From Pseudomonadota bacterium (GTDB taxonomy: Bacteria; Pseudomonadota; Gammaproteobacteria; Burkholderiales; Burkholderiaceae): 8,769 nucleotides of DNA. The position numbers were made by a program, and so were the translations under genes. Shown one piece after another: positions 1 through 7,354 of this stretch. Within the stretch, counting starts at the first letter, position 1, and each line of letters opens with the position of its first letter. The notes beneath the pieces were generated by a model. The model did not search any database. It saw only the letters and a program-made list of their open reading frames with translations, and was not told where the DNA came from. Location: the NCBI GenBank assembly GCA_021783435.1, contig JAJXUC010000157.1, positions 1 to 8,769 of the forward strand, in the 5' to 3' direction.

Positions 1-783
<783 letters not shown>

Positions 784-911
784 CCGATCATCGTGTGCCT
801 CGCCTTTTCCAGTGCGTATCGCCGTGTCCCCGGCGTCACGCTCTGCCGGAGCCATCGGCTTGATTGCATCAACCTTTCATCAACCGCCCCTCGCTTGAGG
901 CGATCACCCTC

Positions 912-1859
912 ATGACTGCGACAAACGCTCCCCATCAAACCCATGCACGCGGCCTGTTGCGGCTGATCTCACCCTCTGGCGCTGTACCCGAGCCCGAGCG
1001 CATCGAGCGTGCCGAGCGGCATTTACTGGCACTCGGTTTTCGCGTGCAGCGTGACGCCCAGGTCTTGAGCCGGGTGCAGCGCTTTGCCGGAACCGACACC
1101 CAACGCCTGCAGGCCATCCACCGGGCAGCGCGCAGCAAGGCGCGCGTGGTGCTGGCCACACGCGGCGGCTATGGTCTTGGCCGCATCCTGCCGCGGCTGG
1201 ACTATGCCTTGCTGGCCGAGGCCATGACCCGGCGTGAGCAATGTTGGGTGGGACATAGCGATTTCACCGCGCTGCAATTGGCGGTGCTGGCGCAGACCGG
1301 CGCCGTCAGCTACAGCGGACCGATGGCGGCTTACGACTTCGGCAACGAGAAACTCGACGACATCACCGTGGACAGTTTTCTCGACGCCCTGGACGGCAGC
1401 CAGGAGGCGGTGGGCTTCGCCTGCGACGACGCCCCGCGCGGGCTCGACGCCGCAGGTGTGTTGTGGGGTGGGAACCTGTGCCTGGTGGCCAGCCTGGTGG
1501 GCACGCCTTACCTACCCAAGCAGCGCGGTGTACTGTTCCTGGAAGACATTGCCGAGCAGCCTTACAGCGTGGAGCGCATGTTCACCCAGCTCTTGCACGC
1601 CGGTGTGCTGCAGCGGCAAAAAGTCGTGGTGCTGGGTGCATTCACCGAGTACAAACTCACCGCGCACGATGCCGGCTTCGACCTGGCGGCTGCAGTGGCA
1701 TGGCTGCGCGTCCAACTCAAACCGCATGGCGTGCCGGTTATCACCGGCCTGCCGTTCGGCCATGTGCGGACCAAGCTGACCCTGCCCCATGGCGCCAGGT
1801 GCCGCCTGGTGCGTGATGGCGGCGAAGCCTATCTGGTGTTTGCCCACGCCCACGACTAA
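912..1859 (+). CDS. ldcA: Muramoyltetrapeptide (LD-) carboxypeptidase, peptidase family S66
   Basis: Serine carboxypeptidase of peptidoglycan recycling. It removes the terminal D-Ala from murein tetrapeptide through an L,D bond, normally in the cytoplasm; no signal peptide is visible. The protein is 315 aa from ATG 912, normal for the family. Features in order: the N-terminal LISPSG strand (18-23), ATRGGYG (82-88), and the nucleophile elbow GHSD with Ser116. Then come WGGNL (185-189), the acidic triad residue Glu211 in LFLEDI, and the catalytic His284 in GLPFGH. All three triad residues (Ser, Glu, His) sit in their usual contexts. ATG 912 is preferred over an in-frame TTG at 864 because it gives the usual N-terminus and has TGAGG about 11 nt upstream. 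The gene converges on the MDR oxidoreductase gene with only 11 nt between the stops. MccF-type immunity proteins share the fold, but the genomic context favours cell-wall recycling. Confidence 0.9.
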   Translation: MTATNAPHQTHARGLLRLISPSGAVPEPERIERAERHLLALGFRVQRDAQVLSRVQRFAGTDTQRLQAIHRAARSKARVVLATRGGYGLGRILPRLDYALLAEAMTRREQCWVGHSDFTALQLAVLAQTGAVSYSGPMAAYDFGNEKLDDITVDSFLDALDGSQEAVGFACDDAPRGLDAAGVLWGGNLCLVASLVGTPYLPKQRGVLFLEDIAEQPYSVERMFTQLLHAGVLQRQKVVVLGAFTEYKLTAHDAGFDLAAAVAWLRVQLKPHGVPVITGLPFGHVRTKLTLPHGARCRLVRDGGEAYLVFAHAHD

Positions 1860-1870
1860 GGCGCCGTGTC

Positions 1871-2869
1871 TCAAGCGCCGGCGTCGCCGGATCGGCCGAT
1901 CCGCACCACGATCTTGCCCATCGTTTCGCGCCGGCTGAGCCGCACGATGGCTTGCGCCGCCTGGTCCAGCGTCACCTGCTCGGTGATCTCCGGACGCAGG
2001 CTGCCCGCGGTGAACCATTGCAGCAATTGCCGCACATTGCCGGCATGTTGGTTCGGGTTGCGCTGCACCGCCTCGCCCCAGTAGACGCCGAGAATCCGGC
2101 GTTCCTTCAGCAACGCGAGATTCAGCGGGATGCGTGGAATGTCGCCCGCCGCGAAACCCACCACGAGGTAGCGGCCACGCCAGGCCGTGGCGCGCAGTGC
2201 GGCTTCGGCGTAGGCGCCGCCCACCGGGTCGAGCACCACGTCGGCGCCTTGGCCGTCGGTCAGCGCCAGCAGGCCTCGACGCAGATCCTCGCCGGCATAG
2301 TCCAGCAGGACGTCGGCACCATGCGCCTGGGCGAGCTGCAGTTTGGCCTTGCTGGATGCCGCGGCGATCACCCGCGCGCCCATGGCCTTGGCGATGTCCA
2401 CCGCCGCCAGGCCAACACCGCCACCGGCACCGAGCACAGCCAGGGTTTCGCCGTGCTGCAACTGCGCCACATCTTGCAGCGCGTGAATGGCGGTGCCGTA
2501 GGTCAGCATGAACGCCGCACCTTGCTCAAAGCTCATGCCGGCCGGCAGGGGCATCACGCGGCGCGCGTCCACCGCGCAGCGTTCGGCCAGGCCGCCGTGG
2601 CCGGCGAAGGCGATGACGGCATCGCCCGGCTTGTAGGCCGTCACGCCAGCGCCCGTCTGCAGAATGGTCCCGGCAAACTCGGCTCCGGGCGAGAAGGGCA
2701 GGGGTGGCTTGGTCTGGTAGAGACCCTGGACGATGAGTGCGTCGGGAAAGTTCAACCCGCAGGCGCGCACCGCGATCACCACCTCGCCGGCTGCTGCGGC
2801 GGGGTCGGGCGCGTCGCCCAGACGCAGCGTGTCGATCGGGCCATAGGCCGTGCACAGCAGGGCTTTCAT
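1871..2869 (-). CDS. Zinc-independent MDR oxidoreductase, NADPH:quinone reductase type
   Basis: A 332-aa medium-chain dehydrogenase/reductase of the quinone oxidoreductase branch. Such enzymes use NADPH to reduce quinones or enones in the cytosol. The N-terminal GroES-like domain has the branch signature GLNFPDALIVQGLYQ (38-52) and PGAEFAG (61-67). The Rossmann domain has GAGGGVG (147-153), and the C-terminus ends with MGKIVVR. The GHE motif and the cysteine cluster of zinc ADHs are absent. The start ATG at 2867-2869 overlaps the TGA of the preceding SDR gene (ATGA) and has GAGGTG 5 nt upstream, so translation is probably coupled. It is the last gene of the five-gene operon; its stop lies 11 nt from the convergent ldcA stop. 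The true substrate could be an alpha,beta-unsaturated carbonyl or enoyl thioester of the pathway rather than a quinone; the sequence does not decide. Confidence 0.87.
   Translation of the reverse strand: MKALLCTAYGPIDTLRLGDAPDPAAAAGEVVIAVRACGLNFPDALIVQGLYQTKPPLPFSPGAEFAGTILQTGAGVTAYKPGDAVIAFAGHGGLAERCAVDARRVMPLPAGMSFEQGAAFMLTYGTAIHALQDVAQLQHGETLAVLGAGGGVGLAAVDIAKAMGARVIAAASSKAKLQLAQAHGADVLLDYAGEDLRRGLLALTDGQGADVVLDPVGGAYAEAALRATAWRGRYLVVGFAAGDIPRIPLNLALLKERRILGVYWGEAVQRNPNQHAGNVRQLLQWFTAGSLRPEITEQVTLDQAAQAIVRLSRRETMGKIVVRIGRSGDAGA
1888..1903. repeat. Perfect 16-bp palindrome at the convergent gene ends
   Basis: CGGATCGGCCGATCCG is its own reverse complement. It lies within the last codons of the minus-strand MDR gene, about 28 nt beyond the ldcA stop. 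As RNA it can fold as a 6-bp stem with a GGCC loop on either strand. There is no T-run on either side, so it is not a canonical intrinsic terminator. Its position in a convergent junction with only 11 intergenic bases makes a role in bidirectional 3'-end formation conceivable, but chance in GC-rich DNA is not excluded. Confidence 0.4.
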
Positions 2870-3750
2870 CGGGACACCTCGGCAGCGGCGGGGGGCGTGG
2901 GTGAAACCGGGGGCGTCAGCGGCGTCGGATTACGGCCCTGCACCATGTCCTGGCAACGCAGTTCCACCGCCTGCAGAATTTTGCGGTGCGGCACGATATA
3001 GAACTGCCCTTGCTCCACGGCAGAGAACGCGACGCAGGCGACGTCGTCGGGCGTGAGCTTGCCAGACTGCACCGCCTGGGCCATGCGCGCAGCATAGCCG
3101 GCTGATTGCGGCGACAGCTCGGGCTCGGCGCCGAAACGCGGCTGCCGGTGGCGCGCGCTCTGGTTGATGCCGGTGGGCACCCAGGCTGGGCACAGCACCG
3201 AAACACCGACCAGCGAGTCCTGCTCGGCAAGCTCCGCATACAGGGTTTCCGACAACGTGACCACGCCATGCTTGCTCACGTTGTAGGCCGCCATGCCGGG
3301 GCTGGACACCAGGCCCGCAGCCGAAGCGGTGTTCACCACATGGCTGGGCTCATTTTGCTGCTGCATGCGTGGCACGAAATGACGAATGCCGTGGACCACG
3401 CTCATCAGGTTGACGCCCAGAACCCAGTCCCAGTCAGCGGCGCTGTGCTCGGTGGTGATCCGGCTGCAACCCACGCCGGCGTTGTTGAACAGCAGATGCA
3501 CGGCGCCAAAGCGGGCGAAGCCGGCATCGGCCAGGGCGGCCACATCAGCCTCACGGCTGACGTCGGCCGCGTGCAGCAACAGACGTCCGGGCGGCAGGCC
3601 AAGGCTGGTTGTGGCGTGTTGCAAGCGGTCGACGTCGAGATCGGTCAGCACCAGCTTCATGCCGCGCGCGGCCGCCTGCCGCGCCAGGGCCAGGCCGATG
3701 CCGCCGGCGGCACCGGTGATGACGGCTGTCTTGTCTTGGAAGTTCTGCAT
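2866..3750 (-). CDS. Short-chain dehydrogenase/reductase (classical SDR) with Pro-rich tail
   Basis: A 294-aa NAD(P)-dependent alcohol/carbonyl oxidoreductase of the classical SDR family, cytosolic. The sequence shows the cofactor loop TGAAGGIG (12-19), an acidic residue after beta-2 (Asp37, or Asp39) suggesting NAD(H) preference, and ADV (62-64). It also shows NNAG (89-92), the structural Asn114 in GVNL, and the catalytic Ser143 with Tyr156/Lys160 in YxxxK. The classical fold is about 250 aa; the extra length is a C-terminal extension ending in a Pro/Thr/Ala-rich stretch (about 274-290). I choose ATG 3748-3750 because the fold starts immediately after it; the frame stays open far upstream, antisense to the ADH gene, but that stretch is Arg/His-rich shadow sequence. 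The Shine-Dalgarno is weak (GGACTT). It lies 38 nt after the ADH gene and overlaps the next gene by 4 nt. It may act on a hydroxyacyl-CoA or cyclic alcohol; substrate unknown. Confidence 0.9.
   Translation of the reverse strand: MQNFQDKTAVITGAAGGIGLALARQAAARGMKLVLTDLDVDRLQHATTSLGLPPGRLLLHAADVSREADVAALADAGFARFGAVHLLFNNAGVGCSRITTEHSAADWDWVLGVNLMSVVHGIRHFVPRMQQQNEPSHVVNTASAAGLVSSPGMAAYNVSKHGVVTLSETLYAELAEQDSLVGVSVLCPAWVPTGINQSARHRQPRFGAEPELSPQSAGYAARMAQAVQSGKLTPDDVACVAFSAVEQGQFYIVPHRKILQAVELRCQDMVQGRNPTPLTPPVSPTPPAAAEVSR
2875..2880 (-). promoter_or_regulatory. Ribosome binding site of the MDR gene inside the SDR gene end
   Basis: On the minus strand GAGGTG lies 5 nt before the MDR start codon and within the last codons of the SDR gene. 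Together with the ATGA stop/start overlap it fixes the MDR start and suggests that terminating SDR ribosomes feed MDR translation. Confidence 0.7.
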
Positions 3751-3788
3751 GGGAAGTCCGTTGGAGAGTGTCAGCAAAGGCACGCCGT

Positions 3789-4907
3789 TCAGGCGGGGTC
3801 GAACACGATGACGCCGCGGGCATTGCGCCCGGCTTGCAGGTCGCCGAAGGCTTGTGCGGCCTGGTCGAGCCGATAACGCTGGGTGATGAGCTGATCGAGC
3901 TTCAAGCGTCCGGCGCGGTACAGCGCAATGAGCCGGGGGAAATCCTGTTGCGGCCGGGCCGAGCCGTAGTAGCTGCCGGTGAGGGTCTTTTCCTCGAAGG
4001 TGAGGCTGGCGGTACGCACGCTGGTGACATCGGATTGAGCGGCCACGCCCACCACCACGGCCGTGCCCCCTTTGCGCAGGCTGCCATAGGCCTGCGCGAC
4101 GAGCGAGCCCAGGCCGACGCACTCGAACGCGTAATCCACGCCGCCGTCGCTCAGCCGCTTGATGGCTTTGACGACGTTGGATTCGAGGCTGGCATCCACC
4201 GTGTCGGTGGCGCCGAACAGGCGCGCGAACTCGAGCTTGTGAGCCATGGTGTCGACCGCGATGATGCTGGCGGCCCCGGCGATGGCGCAACCCTGGATCG
4301 CGCTCAGCCCGACGCCGCCGCAGCCGAACACGGCCACGCTCGAGCCGGCTTGCACGCGGGCGGTGTTGAACGCCGCGCCCACGCCGGTCATCACGCCGCA
4401 GGCCATCAGACAGGCCGGCTCCAGCGGCATGGCGGAATCGATCTTCACCACGCTGTCGACGTGCAGCGTGGCGTACTCAGCCATCACGCCGCAACCGGAA
4501 AACACCGACAGGGGCTGGCCGGCGGCGTCGAAGGTGCGCACCGTGCCGTCGGGCAGCGTGGTGAGCGTCCGGGCAGCCTGATCACAGAGTTGCGGCCTGC
4601 CGGTCTGGCAATAGCGGCAACGCCCGCACATGCTGACGAAGGAGCTGACCACGGCGTCGCCCACGGCGAGTCGGGTCACGCCCTCGCCGACATCGACCAC
4701 GATGCCGGCGCCTTCATGCCCCAGCACCAGGGGTGGTGCCATAGGAATGGTGCCATTGGTGGCCGAGAGGTCGCTGTGGCACACGCCGCAGGCGGCGAGG
4801 CGGATGGTGACTTCGTTGCGACGCGGTGGATCGACGCGAATGGTCTCGATCTCAAACGGGCGTTCCGGGCCGCGACAAACCACGGCGCGGGCTTGGCGTG
4901 CAGGCAT
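3789..4907 (-). CDS. Zinc-dependent alcohol dehydrogenase, class III-like MDR
   Basis: A 372-aa NAD-dependent zinc alcohol dehydrogenase of the cytosol, expected to oxidise a primary or secondary alcohol to the aldehyde or ketone. Catalytic zinc ligands are present as Cys43 (GVCHSD), His64 (GHEGAG) and Cys170 (ACGVMTG). The structural zinc lobe has Cys94, 97, 100 and 108 in the usual C-x2-C-x2-C-x7-C spacing. The Rossmann motif GCGGVG (195-200) is followed by Asp219 at the end of beta-2, typical of NAD preference. An insert with LPDGT (118-122) before the central region resembles the class III/glutathione-type branch, so formaldehyde or long-chain alcohol activity is an alternative. The start is ATG 4907, preceded by a strong AGGAGA 6 nt upstream; an in-frame ATG further upstream would overlap the preceding gene. 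It is the third gene of the operon, 19 nt after acyl-CoA dehydrogenase B. Confidence 0.93.
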   Translation of the reverse strand: MPARQARAVVCRGPERPFEIETIRVDPPRRNEVTIRLAACGVCHSDLSATNGTIPMAPPLVLGHEGAGIVVDVGEGVTRLAVGDAVVSSFVSMCGRCRYCQTGRPQLCDQAARTLTTLPDGTVRTFDAAGQPLSVFSGCGVMAEYATLHVDSVVKIDSAMPLEPACLMACGVMTGVGAAFNTARVQAGSSVAVFGCGGVGLSAIQGCAIAGAASIIAVDTMAHKLEFARLFGATDTVDASLESNVVKAIKRLSDGGVDYAFECVGLGSLVAQAYGSLRKGGTAVVVGVAAQSDVTSVRTASLTFEEKTLTGSYYGSARPQQDFPRLIALYRAGRLKLDQLITQRYRLDQAAQAFGDLQAGRNARGVIVFDPA

Positions 4908-4913
4908 GGGGAT

Positions 4914-4919
4914 TCTCCT
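4914..4919 (-). promoter_or_regulatory. Strong Shine-Dalgarno of the zinc ADH gene
   Basis: AGGAGA on the minus strand lies 6 nt before ATG 4907. It decides the start codon against an in-frame ATG 66 nt upstream that would lie within the preceding gene. Confidence 0.8.
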
Positions 4920-4926
4920 GGAAGGG

Positions 4927-6051
4927 TCAGGCGGCGAGCGCATCGCGGGCGACAAGCTGCAACTGGGCGTCACTGTCGCCCAGCCAGAGTTCGATGGTGG
5001 TCAGGCGCTTGAACCAATGGCTCACCTGCATCTCGTCGGTCATCCCCATGCCGCCGTGCAATTGCACCGCCTGCTGCGAGACGACGCGACAGCCCTGGCC
5101 GACCCGCGCTTTGGCAGCGGCGAGCACGCGGCTGCGTTGCGGGGCGTCGCCGTGGGTGCACATCTCGGCGGCGAGCAGGGCCATGGAGCGCGCCTGCTCC
5201 ACCTCCATCCACATGTCCACGGCGCGGTGCTGCAGCACCTGAAAGCGGCCGATGGGCTGGCCGAATTGCTGGCGGGTGTTGAGATAAGTGACCGTGGCGT
5301 CCAGGGTGGCCTGCAAAAGACCAACGCCTTCGGCGCACAGCGCTGCCAGCCACAAGGCACGCATGTCTTCAGCCATCGCCGCGCCCTGGCCGGGCGGATC
5401 GATGCGGGCATCGGCTGCAAGCTGCACACCATCCAGCTTCACGTCGGCGGCGCGCTGGGCGTCGAGCAGGGCATAGGGTTGCAGGCTGACGCCGCGGCTG
5501 CGCGCGGGCACGGCGAACCAGGCGATCGTGGCGTCGTCGGTGTGTGCCGACACCAGCAGGACATCGGCGCAAGGCGCCTGCAGCACCAGGGTCTTGGCGC
5601 CGTCGAGCCGCCAGCCGTCGGCATGGCGGCTCGACGCAGTGCCGGGCCGCTCGATGTCGAAGCCTGCTCCCGGCTCGAACACCGCGGGCGTGGCGATCGC
5701 CTGGCCCACGGCCAGGCGCGGCAGCCAGGTTTGCGTGGCCGCGCTGCCTTCGCTGGCGGCGAGCAGTTGGGTGGCCAGCAGCGCGCTGGCCAGCACCGGC
5801 TCCAGCGGCAGCGCCGGGGCAAGGGTCTGCAAGGCATGCAGGCCGTCTTGCACGCTCGCGTTCAAGCCGCCGTGGGCATCGGGCACGAGCAGGGCGGTGA
5901 TGCCGAGTTCGGCCAAGGTTGCCCAGGCTTGCGGACTGAAGCCATCCGCGGATGCCGAAGCGCGGCGCTGGGCGAAGCCGTAGTCGCGCTGCATGAAGCG
6001 GCGCAGCGCGTCCGCCAGTTGGCACTGCTCATCGGTGGGTTGCCACTGCAT
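4927..6051 (-). CDS. Acyl-CoA dehydrogenase family subunit B, apparently lacking the catalytic base
   Basis: A 374-aa member of the acyl-CoA dehydrogenase superfamily, cytosolic flavoprotein fold. The C-terminal half is canonical: Arg260 in RQQFGQPIG, Gln330 and GGMG in QLHGGMG (330-336), which in homotetrameric enzymes bind the FAD diphosphate of the neighbouring subunit. Other sites are degenerate. The TEPxxGSD flavin loop reads FEPGAGFD (125-132), and K-x-x-I-T-N reads KTLVLQ (153-158). By my alignment to medium-chain acyl-CoA dehydrogenase (MCAD), the Glu376 position is Leu357. By alignment to isovaleryl-CoA dehydrogenase (IVD), the Glu254 position is Trp234. No base is therefore visible at either known site. 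The start ATG 6051 has AAGGA 6 nt upstream, and that site overlaps the stop of the preceding dehydrogenase gene. Inference: it is the non-catalytic partner in a heteromer with its upstream neighbour. Confidence 0.9.
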   Translation of the reverse strand: MQWQPTDEQCQLADALRRFMQRDYGFAQRRASASADGFSPQAWATLAELGITALLVPDAHGGLNASVQDGLHALQTLAPALPLEPVLASALLATQLLAASEGSAATQTWLPRLAVGQAIATPAVFEPGAGFDIERPGTASSRHADGWRLDGAKTLVLQAPCADVLLVSAHTDDATIAWFAVPARSRGVSLQPYALLDAQRAADVKLDGVQLAADARIDPPGQGAAMAEDMRALWLAALCAEGVGLLQATLDATVTYLNTRQQFGQPIGRFQVLQHRAVDMWMEVEQARSMALLAAEMCTHGDAPQRSRVLAAAKARVGQGCRVVSQQAVQLHGGMGMTDEMQVSHWFKRLTTIELWLGDSDAQLQLVARDALAA

Positions 6052-6057
6052 GCGGTT

Positions 6058-6062
6058 TCCTT
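6058..6062 (-). promoter_or_regulatory. Ribosome binding site of dehydrogenase B touching the stop of A
   Basis: AAGGA on the minus strand, 6 nt before ATG 6051, shares a base with the TGA of the upstream dehydrogenase gene (6062-6064). This selects ATG 6051 over the in-frame ATG at 6168 and fits coupled, stoichiometric translation of the two subunits. Confidence 0.7.
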
Positions 6063-7252
6063 CACAAACCCAAGGCACGGGCCAGGATGTTTTTCTGGAT
6101 TTCGTTGCTGCCGCCAAAAATGGAGAGCTTGCGCCAGTTGGCGTATTGCGCGGCGAGCAGCTCGTCACCCTGGTCTTGAGTCCCGGTCATGGTCGCCGGT
6201 GCTTCGGCGCCTTCTGCGGCAGGCGCGAAGGGCAGGGCGCGCTGGCCCGCAGCGTGCATCAGCAATTCCGAGACGCGCTGCTGCAACTCGCTGCCCAGCA
6301 CCTTCAGCATGGAGCTTTCCGGTCCCGGCGGACCATCGCGTTGCAGCATGCGCAGTTGCGTCGCTTCCAGCGCCAGCAGGTCGATCTCGATCTGGGCGAG
6401 GCGCACCGCGAACAGCGCATCGCCGCGCAGGCGCAGGCCGTTGGCGTCGGCCCGGGCGGCGATGTCGTTCAGGCGTGCCAGTTCCCGCTTGACGATGCCC
6501 ACGCCGGCAATATTGCTGCGCTCGTGGCCGAGCAGGTATTTGGCAATGGCCCAGCCCTGGTTCTCCTCGCCCACGCGGTTGGCCACGGGTACGCGCACGG
6601 CGTCGAACCAGACCTCGTTGACCTCGTGCTCTCCGTCGAGGGTGACGATGGGGCGCAGCGTGACGCCGGGTGAGCGCATGTCGATGAGCAGGAACGAAAT
6701 GCCCTCTTGCGGCTTGGCCTTGAAGTCGGTGCGCACCAGGCAAAACATCCAGTCGGCATATTGACCCAGCGTGGTCCAGGTTTTCTGGCCGGTGACGACG
6801 TAGTCCTCGCCGTCGCGCAACGCACGGGTCTTGAGTGAGGCCAGGTCCGAACCCGAACCCGGCTCGGAATAGCCTTGGCACCACCACACCGCGCCACTGG
6901 CGATGTCGGGCAGCAGGGCCAGGCGCTGGGCCTCGCTGCCGAAACGCATCAGCACGGGAGCCAGCATCTTCAGGCCGAAGGGCAGTTGCCGCGGCGCACC
7001 GGCCAGGGCGCATTCCTCGTCGAACAAGGCTTGCTGAACAGCGTTCCAGCCGGTGCCGCCGAATGGTTCCGGCCAATTCGGCGCGGCCCAGCCCTGGGCA
7101 TGCAGGATGCGTTGCCAACGCACGAAATCGTCCTTCTCCAGACGCGAGCCGCGCAACACCTTGCGGCGGATGTCGGCTGGCAGGGCCGCGCTTAAAAACC
7201 CGCGCACTTCAGCACGGAAATCGGCGTACTCGGGAGACAAGTCGATATCCAT
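6062..7252 (-). CDS. Acyl-CoA dehydrogenase family subunit A, catalytic-type
   Basis: A 396-aa acyl-CoA dehydrogenase-family protein that should introduce an alpha,beta double bond into an acyl-CoA, passing electrons to electron-transfer flavoprotein. The flavin loop SEPGSGSD (129-136) and KTWTTLGQYADW (157-168) are intact. The MCAD base position in IFGGSNEIQ is Gly380 rather than Glu. A Glu (244, in LGHERSNIAG) occupies the position of the isovaleryl-CoA dehydrogenase base, as in mycobacterial steroid-type FadE subunits. The R-x-QFG and Q-x-HGG-x-G motifs that bind FAD of the neighbouring subunit are missing (the latter region reads LMHAAGQRALPF, 331-342). A roughly 25-residue Ala/Gly-rich insert precedes the last helix. 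The start ATG 7252 is chosen because the conserved N-terminus begins there; the frame stays open upstream to 7387 through the regulatory region. It is the first gene of the operon, facing the IclR gene. Confidence 0.93.
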   Translation of the reverse strand: MDIDLSPEYADFRAEVRGFLSAALPADIRRKVLRGSRLEKDDFVRWQRILHAQGWAAPNWPEPFGGTGWNAVQQALFDEECALAGAPRQLPFGLKMLAPVLMRFGSEAQRLALLPDIASGAVWWCQGYSEPGSGSDLASLKTRALRDGEDYVVTGQKTWTTLGQYADWMFCLVRTDFKAKPQEGISFLLIDMRSPGVTLRPIVTLDGEHEVNEVWFDAVRVPVANRVGEENQGWAIAKYLLGHERSNIAGVGIVKRELARLNDIAARADANGLRLRGDALFAVRLAQIEIDLLALEATQLRMLQRDGPPGPESSMLKVLGSELQQRVSELLMHAAGQRALPFAPAAEGAEAPATMTGTQDQGDELLAAQYANWRKLSIFGGSNEIQKNILARALGL

Positions 7253-7311
7253 GGGCGATCCATGTGCGCCATACCTGCGCAGGGTGGGAGAAAGCGGACA
7301 CAATGCGATCG

Positions 7312-7331
7312 GCGGTAAAACCGCATTGCGG
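7312..7331. repeat. Two overlapping short palindromes beside the operator
   Basis: GCGGTAAAACCGC (7312-7324, arms of 5 with a 3-nt centre) overlaps CCGCATTGCGG (7321-7331, arms of 5 with a 1-nt centre). The outer pair CAATGCG (7301-7307) and CGCATTG (7322-7328) forms a further inverted repeat, so two mutually exclusive folds are possible. Their position next to the GGAA-N5-TTCC site suggests extra protein-binding sites, but this is inference. Confidence 0.45.
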
Positions 7332-7354
7332 AATTTTGTTCCGTGAAATATGGT
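7326..7354 (+). promoter_or_regulatory. Candidate sigma-70 promoter of the IclR-family gene
   Basis: TTGCGG (7326-7331) and TATGGT (7349-7354) are separated by exactly 17 nt and match the sigma-70 consensus at 3/6 and 4/6 positions. The predicted start would lie near 7361, leaving a leader of about 75 nt before ATG 7438. The spacer contains most of the candidate operator, which suggests autorepression. Confidence 0.4.
7329..7343. promoter_or_regulatory. Candidate IclR-family operator
   Basis: CGGAATTTTGTTCCG is a 15-bp inverted repeat with perfect 5-bp arms and a 5-bp centre. It contains GGAA-N5-TTCC, the core of the published E. coli IclR site TGGAAATNATTTCCA. It lies in the divergent region of an IclR-family regulator gene, between that gene's candidate -35 and -10 elements. 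Binding by the neighbouring protein is inferred, not shown. Confidence 0.55.

Noticed and set aside
887..900. CCTC-GCTT-GAGG mini-hairpin that could hide the ldcA Shine-Dalgarno
   Set aside because: The stem is only 4 bp and cannot be extended; it is too weak to claim regulation.
864..911. Upstream TTG start for the LD-carboxypeptidase
   Set aside because: It would add 16 residues not typical of the family; ATG 912 has a better context.
3751..4290. Upstream extension of the SDR frame antisense to the Zn-ADH gene
   Set aside because: The extra 180 residues are Arg/His-rich shadow sequence with no domain, and the SDR fold starts normally at ATG 3750.
4630..6492. A 620-codon plus-strand open frame across the dehydrogenase genes
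   Set aside because: It is a compositional shadow of GC-rich minus-strand genes. It shows no recognisable motif, while both minus-strand frames carry clear acyl-CoA dehydrogenase signatures.
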